A DNA stretch of 64,000 nucleotides from Kitagawia praeruptora (lineage: Eukaryota > Streptophyta > Magnoliopsida > Apiales > Apiaceae): the NCBI GenBank assembly GCA_037693485.1, contig CM075351.1:66738001-66802000 (forward strand), in the 5' to 3' direction. Within the stretch, counting starts at the first letter, position 1. Each line of letters starts with the position of its first letter. Both the position numbers and the translations under genes were made by a program. Shown piece by piece: positions 57,673 to 64,000 of this stretch. The notes beneath the pieces are model-generated. The model was not told the origin of the DNA. It was given only the letters and a program-made list of their open reading frames with translations, and did not search any database.

Positions 57673-57989
57673 ATATTTGGATATTTACCAAAAATACTAT
57701 ATTTAAAGTTTCAATTTGTAAATATACTATCTCTTTGAATTAATTGCAATTTTACTATACTAAGTTTCAAAATTGCAAAAATACTACACCCCTCCCCCCA
57801 TGTGCCCTCCATGTGCCAACTAATTCACACGCCTGTGTACTTTTTTTTTTTATTTTAGGGTGGGATGCTATTTTGGTGGATTTGGATTGCATGGCCCCGC
57901 AGGGGCAACCACTTTCAACTGAACATGCAACTAAATTTCTGATTTCATGTTCCATTTTTCAATTTCCATTTTCGACCTCATTTTTGGAC

Positions 57990-57992
<3 letters not shown>

Positions 57993-58047
<55 letters not shown>
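57993..58047. repeat. (TA)n microsatellite
   Basis: Pure TA run before the third Micron-like MITE. A shorter TA run follows that MITE at about 58401-58412. Confidence 0.95.
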
Positions 58048-58050
<3 letters not shown>

Positions 58051-58400
58051 AACACTCTTATATAACAAACAATAAAGAACACTATAAAATCATTTATTCC
58101 AATAGATCCATTGGCCCCGCCAGGGGCCCCCAATACAAAAAGTTCTTATTTTTTTAGGCTCTATCCATCCAGCAAAAAAAAAAAAAATTGAAAATTTTAC
58201 TGTTCATGATGACGTCACTGATGACGTCATCGATGAACAGTAAATTTTTCATTTTTCATTTTTTTTTTTTGCTGGATGGATAGAGCCTAAAAAAATAAGA
58301 ACTTTTTGTATTGGGTGGCCCCGCCAGGGGCAATGGATCTATTAGATATGAGGTGTTCTTTGTTGTTCTTTATATAAGGTGTTCTTTATGGAGTCCAACC
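58048..58400. mobile_element. Micron-like palindromic MITE 3
   Basis: Almost a perfect palindrome: AATACAAAAAGTTCTTATTT and GGCTCTATCCATCCAGC on both arms, around a core with TACTGTTCATGATGACGTCA. Both arms carry GGCCCCGCCAGGGGC. It sits between TA runs inside the foldback array, whose arms (57880-57992 and 58413-58520) are also inverted copies of each other. Confidence 0.82.
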
Positions 58401-59520
58401 CTATATATATATTAGAGTCCAAAAATGAGGTCGAAAATGGAAATTGAAAAATGGAACATGAAATCAGAAATTTAGTTGCATGTTCAGTTGAAAGTGGTTG
58501 CCCCTGCGGGGCCGTGCAACCCAAATCAGCAACTGAATGCAACCACATTCAATCGAATGCAACCAAATGCAACTTTTTTTAAGGTGGGATGATTTTGGTG
58601 GATTTGGGTTACAAGGCCCCGCCAGGGGCCATATTCAAATGAATGCAACCACATTCAACCAAATGCAACCCCACAAGCAACTTTTTTTTAAATGTGGGAT
58701 GATTTTGGTGGATTTGGGTTGCAAGGCCCCGCCAGGGGCAATATTCAACCAAATGAAACCACAATCAATTTGTTGAAAGTGGTTGCCCCTGCGGGGCCAT
58801 GCAACCCAAATAGAATCCCACCTTAAAAAAAAGTTGCATTCAGTTGCTGATTTGGGTTGCAAGGCCCCGCCAGGGGCAATATTCAACAAAATGCAACCAC
58901 ATTCAACTTTTTTTAAGGTGGGTGATTTTGGTGGATTTGGGTTGCAAGGCCCCGCCAGGGGCAATATTCAACCAAATGCCACATTCAACTTGTTGAAAGT
59001 GGTTGCATTCAGTTGAAAGCGTTTGCCCCTGCGGGACCATGCAACCCAAATCCACCAAAATAGAATCCCACCTTCAAAAAAAAAGTTGCATTCAGTTGCT
59101 GATTTGGGTTGCAAGGCCCCGCCAGGGGCAATATTCAACCAAATGCAACCATATTCAACTTGTTGAAAGTGGTTGCCCCTGCGGGGCCATGCAACCCAAA
59201 TCCACCAAAATAGAATCCCACCTTAAAAAAAAAAGTTGCATTCAGTTGCTGATTTGGGTTGCATTCAGTTGCTGATTTGGATTGCATGGCCCCGCAGGGG
59301 CAACCACTTTAGTTGCATGTTCAGTTGAAAGTGGTTGCCCCTGCGGGGCCATGCAATCCAAATCCAAATCCACCAAAATAGCATCCCATCTTAAAAAAAA
59401 AAGAAAAAAAAAGTACACAACTGATGAAACAGGCGGCTGTGAAAGAGGAGGGAAGGAGGGGGTAGGGTTAGGGTTAGTATTTTTCAATTTTGAAACTTAG
59501 TATAGTAAAATTGCAAATAG

Positions 59521-59938
59521 TTTAGTAAAATTGCAAATAGCTATTCTTAACAAAAGTAAATGTGCAAAAATTTACTTTTTCTTATTTATTTATGAAAAAA
59601 GCTCTTAATATTTTTGGAAGATTTTTATAGCTAATAATGTATTTTTAATTTTACAACGAAAGCAGGGGTTTTCTTTTAATGAATTGATTCCTTTTTTTTC
59701 AAAAAATATTCACATTTTGTGGTGTGTTTATAAGGTTTAAAGATCCAAAACAAAAGAATTATTCAATGTTCTAAGAAAATCACATTGTAATATTTAAGCC
59801 AGCACACTACTTTTTAAGATAATTAACAGTTACATAATTATCAAGATTTTTAAGAATATATAAAAATTAACTAAATATTTGGATTTGATTTGAACCAACA
59901 CCCAAATACTTAAACATGATATCACTGTTACTGGATAA
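59521..59938. other. AT-rich intergenic sequence, nothing recognised
   Basis: No supported feature. Confidence 0.4.
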
Positions 59939-59947
59939 ATAAATAAA
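59939..59947. repeat. Target site duplication ATAAATAAA, left copy
   Basis: Repeated exactly at 60939-60947. Confidence 0.85.
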
Positions 59948-60938
59948 GACTAATTTACACTTTGCATCCCCTTGGTTTGGGGTTATTGCACTTCGCACCC
60001 AGTAGTATTAGTATATGCACTTTGCATCCCTTAACTTTCCAACTCTTTGCAGTTTGCACTTTTTTTATATTTGCACCGTTAAGTCTAACTGTTGCCGTTA
60101 GTGAGAGGGATAAATTAGACTTTTCACAAATGAAATATTCAAAAAAATTTAGAAATATTCGAAATTTTTTTTAAAAAAAATTCGAAAATATTCGAAATTT
60201 TTTATAAAAAATTCGAAAACTTTTATTAAAAAAATCGAAAATTTTGAAAAAAAATTCAGAATATTCGAAAATATTGGAAATTTTTTATAAAAATTTCAAA
60301 AATATTCAAAAAATTTATAAAAAATTTAAAAATATGCGAAAATATTTTCAGAAATATTCAAAAATATTCAAATTTTTTTATAGAAAATTCGAAAATATTT
60401 GAAATTTTTTATAAAAATTTTCAAATTTTTGATCAACAAAGGTATATAAAAAAGAAATGAAATAAACCCTAAAGTCTAAAACTAATTTCAAATTAATGGA
60501 GCATAAAATATAAGAACACATCATTCAAAAAATAAAATGACAAAATTAAAGAATATGTAAACACATATGTTCGAATTTTTTATAAATTTTTTGAATATTT
60601 TCGAAATTTTTATAAAAAATTTCCAATATTTTCGAATATTTCTGAAATTTTTTTTCAAAATTTTCGATTTTTTTATAAAAGTTTTTGAATATTTTCAAAT
60701 ATTTTCGAATTTTTAAAAAAAATTCGAATATTTCTAAATATTTTTGAATATTTCATTTGTGAAAAGTCTAATTTACCCCTCTCACTAACGGCAACAGTTA
60801 GACTTAACGGTGCAAATATAAAAAAAGTGCAAACTGCAAAGAGTTGGAAAGTTAAGGGATGCAAAGTGCATATACTAATACTACTGGGTGCGAAGTGCAA
60901 TAACCCCAAACCAAGGGGATGCAAAGTGTAAATTAGTC
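59948..60938. mobile_element. Mutator-like non-autonomous element (991 bp)
   Basis: Inverted ends of about 200 bp starting GACTAATTTACACTTTGCAT at both termini, with few mismatches, and a perfect 9-bp duplication. The interior is AT-rich, made of degenerate ATTCGAAAATATT-like words. The 70-83 aa frames on the two arms are mirror images and not genes. Confidence 0.88.
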
Positions 60939-60947
60939 ATAAATAAA

Positions 60948-61349
60948 TTAGGGCGTTGTAAACATGATGTCATCGAGGTTCTTGCTAGTCGGGTCTAGCG
61001 ATTAATCAGTTAGTCGGAGATTAATCGAAACACTAATCGAATATATTAAAATATTAATTTTAAATAATTTAATTTTAATATTTAAAAATATATTTTATAT
61101 AAGTAAAAATATAAATATAAAAATTAAATTTTAAAAATTTTATTCTTGAGTTGACCGCTTTTTTTAATTTAACCAATTAATCCCGATTAAATCCGATTAA
61201 TTTCATCTAAAATTTTTACCAATTAATCCCGCCTCAACCGTCTAAACCCGCCTAAATTCGATTAATTGCTAATTTTTGAAAAAAAAAACATTTTTTAAAT
61301 ATTTTTCACAAAAATTAGATATTTTTCATGGCCTAGCTTAAACACCTAT
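60948..61349. other. AT-rich intergenic sequence
   Basis: Repeated words of the CCGATTAAT/AATCCCG type at 61000-61270, no gene. Confidence 0.35.
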
Positions 61350-61518
61350 TACAATAAAATCTCTATAAATTAATATTATTGGGATCGGCGATATCTATTA
61401 ATTTATAGAGATTATTAATTAATCGAAGTTAAATTTATACTGTTTGGGATAAAAAATTTACAGTAAAAATATTAATTTATGGTGGTATCGAGTATTAATT
61501 TAAGTAGATTTTACCGTA
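61350..61518. mobile_element. Short MITE with TACAATAAAATCTC-type ends
   Basis: TACAATAAAATCTCTATAAA at the left and the inverse of TACGGTAAAATCTACTTAAA at the right. About 170 bp. Target duplication not fixed. Confidence 0.55.
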
Positions 61519-63408
61519 ATAAGCTGCCTAATTAACCAGTTTTAGAACACTGAATGAGATGGAGTTGGATAAAAAATGAGGGACATGCTAACAATAATAA
61601 AAAGGAGAGAGTGACACCTGGTGAAAGGCACACAACTGACTCAAAGGATACTAGTAAGAATGTAGTAGTTGTTATTGCATGAAGCTGAACCACTCTTCTT
61701 GTTGAATATTTATCCAAAGCAAAAAATTTATAAACATCAATAAAATCTTATATCCATTCATATTTTACCACTATTTCAGTGGTTGTGGTCTCACTTGTGG
61801 AGTCATCTTTGGACTTTAGACTTACACTGACACCTCTGGGCTTCTGGCTAAGGCATTTTACAAACTCATCTGTTTTTATATGCAACAGCCAGACCCCCTT
61901 TACACATTTAAAACACATAGCTTGCCAGACCTATAATCTTTGCAAGGCAACCCTCTAGAGGTATCAATCTTTTGCTCTTATAACTTCATTTATTTTAGTA
62001 AATACCCATAAAAAAAATTTGATTTTTCTCTTCATGCAACTACTTTCTGTTCTGTTCAATTGGTCTTCATGTATGGATTTGTTGTTCAACTGATATAATC
62101 TTTTTTGAGAATGTATGGTCAGTTATTGATTATCTAATGCCAAAGTGTTGGGCTATGTTTGTGTGCAAGGATAATAATCCCTTTATTATGTATGATTTGT
62201 TTTTATTTTTTTAAATATGTGATTCATTAAAATTTTCCCATGAACAAGTTTTGAACACTTTCTAGTTCATTGTAGGTTATTTGATCCCACTTTCTCACTA
62301 GGTAATATAATCTTGTGGAAATGCTCTATATATTTATATTTGATTGAAATGTATCCCTGGATAACTAACATAAAGATGGAATTTTATAGAAAATTAGAGT
62401 AAATACACTAAGAGTCGGGAGATTATTATTCCATGAGACAAACATGGCCTTGGAGCATTCATGTTTTCTTTATTTCTAATTGTGTTCTAATGTTTACGGT
62501 TTTGAACTTGCGAATATGGTATATGGAATTTCAAAATCTTGTTTTAATTATTAGGAATTAGTGTTTTAGCATTTCTACTATAAGTGTATATATTGGTATA
62601 TCCTTGAATTGATTTGAGATAGATATGCTGGTCCGTGTTCCGCTTTGCTTGTTATCAAAAGTTGAGGTCATTAGCTTTGGACTTTGGTTGGGATTTTTTG
62701 GTTCCATTTGCATTGATCGTTATCGCTTCGTTATCGTTTGTCCGTTCTATATGGTAGGTGGAGGACTTGTTAGAATATAATATTTGATCCTGGTAAGTCC
62801 TCCTCCTAACACCTTGAAGTTTTAGCAGAACTGGTAACTTAACACAATACTTGGCTGCTTAATTCTGTGAATATGATTGTTATCTAATAATCTGTTTTCC
62901 TAGGACGTATGCAACTGATCGTCATTGAGCTAGCTTTGAATTTCCTTAATAGAGTCCGATGGTCTGCCTGTATTGACAATCGCTGTATAGCTAGTGGAAG
63001 AACGAGGTTTATGTGGGAATTTTAGCCCCGTTCCTTTTATATATATAATCTCTTGTTTTGAAATCCTAGGAGATTGTACTAGTGCAGCTTGATTTTGTTT
63101 CCACTGAATAATTCCAACAAGTTTTTCTGCAAACATCTATGTAATAAATTAAGTATGAAAACATCAGATTTACGAGTCTGAAGTTTACTTGTATGGAGAA
63201 ACCTATTCACACAAGTAGTTTAGTTATCCATGATTCAGTGGACTTGACTTCCTAACTTGTTTGATGTTTGGTATATGCAAATGTTTTGTATATGCAATCT
63301 GGATCTTTGTTTTGTTTATTTAGTGTTTGTAAATGCAGCTCTAAATTGATTGTTTGTATATGTATGGTCACAAGAACTCAGTGTACTAAGTTACTTTCTC
63401 AATTCAGG
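61519..63408 (+). other. 5' flank and probable 5'UTR intron of the aminotransferase gene
   Basis: No ORF with a recognisable domain. The sequence is less AT-rich and less repetitive than to the left. TTCTCAATTCAG at 63397-63408 is a good intron acceptor 28 bases before the ATG, so an intron in the 5'UTR is likely. A possible donor is AGAG/GTATCAATC near 61961, but this is a guess; the promoter and first exon cannot be fixed. Confidence 0.4.
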
Positions 63409-63436
63409 TGCTAGATAGGAATTTATATATTCCATC

Positions 63437-63547
63437 ATGGCAGCTTTGGATTATGAGACCATCAATGAAAATGTGAAAAAGGCTCAGTATGCTGTTAGAG
63501 GTGAGCTGTATCTTCGAGCTTCCGAGCTTCAGAAAGAAGGAAAGAAG
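63437..63547 (+). CDS. GGAT: Glutamate:glyoxylate aminotransferase, first coding exon (partial gene)
   Basis: ATG at 63437 opens a 37-codon exon containing DYETINENVKKAQYAVRG and ELYLRASELQKEGKK, the conserved N-terminus of plant peroxisomal glutamate:glyoxylate aminotransferase (alanine-aminotransferase-like class I PLP enzymes). The exon ends at AAG followed by GTATGT (63548), a canonical donor in phase 0. In plants the enzyme converts glyoxylate to glycine in peroxisomes during photorespiration. The catalytic lysine and PLP-binding parts lie in later exons outside the window. The start is supported by the family's short N-terminus and the acceptor just upstream. A second strong donor-like sequence (AGAG/GTGAGC) lies inside the exon at 63497-63505. 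The GGAT rather than AlaAT assignment rests on the LYLRASELQKEGKK stretch. Confidence 0.88.
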
Positions 63548-64000
63548 GTATGTCTTGTTGGTTTTGGACGAGTGCAAGTATTATGTGTAAGGCTATTTAG
63601 CCCACTTAATTCATAGATGATACATTTGTCTGTACAACTTATCTTTAGCTTTGCTGAGCTTCAATTAACTCAATGTATCCCTAATGTATGAACTGCAACA
63701 TTACTCTATAGGTTATCTTTAAAAATGCTGAATTTATTCTAACTCAATTTATCCTTTCATGTATAACTGCAAAATAGCAGCTTATGCTCAGTTGTTTTAA
63801 CCTGTTTGCTCTTTGCCTCTTTGGTAACGCATAAAGGTTTCATCTTGTTGTGAATATAGACTAACAATTAACGATTTCTATGTAAAGCTTTCTTCAGTTG
63901 CGTCCACATTTGACCTACTACCATCCTTCCACCAATGTCCTTTCTTCACTTCTATTTTAACTTAGTACGTGTAATAAGATCAATTATAAGATTTGACATT
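63548..64000 (+). other. First coding intron of the aminotransferase gene
   Basis: T-rich intron sequence following the GTATGT donor. No second exon is recognisable before the window ends. Confidence 0.7.

Larger units (their letters stand above)
57745..59520. mobile_element. Large foldback array built on a GC-rich 15-mer
   Basis: Outer arms: TTGCAATTTTACTATACTAA at about 57748 and its inverse at about 59495. Inside is a chain of alternating inverted units made of GGTTGCAAGGCCCCGCC, AGGGGCAATATTCAACC, GTTGCCCCTGCGGGGCC and AATCCACCAAAATAG with A runs. About 14 copies of GGCCCCGCCAGGGGC or its sister GGCCCCGCAGGGGC occur. A Micron-like MITE sits inside. No transposase; all ORFs here are repeat readings. 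Target duplication not found. Confidence 0.7.

Noticed and set aside
59466..59477. Telomere-like AGGGTTAGGGTTAG
   Set aside because: Only two 6-bp units and not the usual plant TTTAGGG repeat; too short for an interstitial telomere claim.
58342..59500. Several ORFs of 70-110 aa on both strands
   Set aside because: All are translations of the foldback array units; peptides such as CAPRQGQ-type repeats recur because the DNA repeats.
62930..63136. 68-aa minus-strand ORF upstream of the aminotransferase
   Set aside because: No domain or promoter context, and it lies in the probable 5'UTR intron of the opposite-strand gene.

Overview
The window reads as a repeat-dense, gene-poor stretch of an angiosperm nuclear genome, almost certainly a eudicot. 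It holds nested LTR retrotransposons primed by initiator tRNA-Met, several families of small DNA transposons, (TA)n microsatellites, spliced plant-type genes, and the first coding exon of a plant glutamate:glyoxylate aminotransferase at the right edge. The species cannot be named from the sequence.

Region 1 to 35,065 is one nest on the minus strand. Ty3/gypsy-like element B is the host. Its 3' LTR is at 11,084-15,365, its short internal region at 15,366-17,459 plus 30,423-30,447, and its 5' LTR at 30,448-35,065. Element A, a related Ty3/gypsy-like element (1-11,083), sits inside B's 3' LTR. A complete Sirevirus-like Ty1/copia element (17,460-30,422) sits inside B's internal region with a perfect 5-bp target duplication, ATAAC. 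A and B have nearly identical LTR pairs but no usable coding capacity, so they look like recently mobilised non-autonomous elements. The copia element keeps intact gag and pol frames, all visible catalytic residues, and a very long third ORF of 1,494 codons. A short DNA motif, TCAACGGAT/ATCCGTTGA, recurs over 30 times in both orientations through its LTRs, spacer and all three ORFs.

Region 35,066 to 44,400 is a mosaic of broken retrotransposons. It has a copia PBS and gag start fused directly to B's LTR, and an Athila-like LTR in minus orientation. That LTR is split by a copia solo LTR with TSD AGAGT, which carries a different dispersed motif, CTGTC/GACAG. Next comes a Tat-lineage Ty3/gypsy fragment with RNase H, a broken integrase, a decayed multi-exon antisense ORF, an 80-bp tandem array, and an LTR with a PPT on one side and a PBS on the other.

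Region 44,400 to 61,550 is AT-rich and full of DNA transposons: three palindromic Micron-like MITEs in (TA)n tracts, Mutator-like elements with 9-bp TSDs, a hAT-like MITE with an 8-bp near-TSD, a large foldback array built on a GC-rich 15-mer, a 430-bp triplication and tRNA-derived repeats. Two real genes lie here: a duplicated pair of two-exon genes on the minus strand for small secreted proteins with a conserved VSLKxALSPPP core.

Region 61,550 to 64,000 is the 5' flank, probable 5'UTR intron and first coding exon of the aminotransferase gene on the plus strand, which runs out of the window. The genes here do not form a pathway. The copia gag, pol and ORF3 products work together as one transposition unit, while A and B must depend on proteins supplied in trans.
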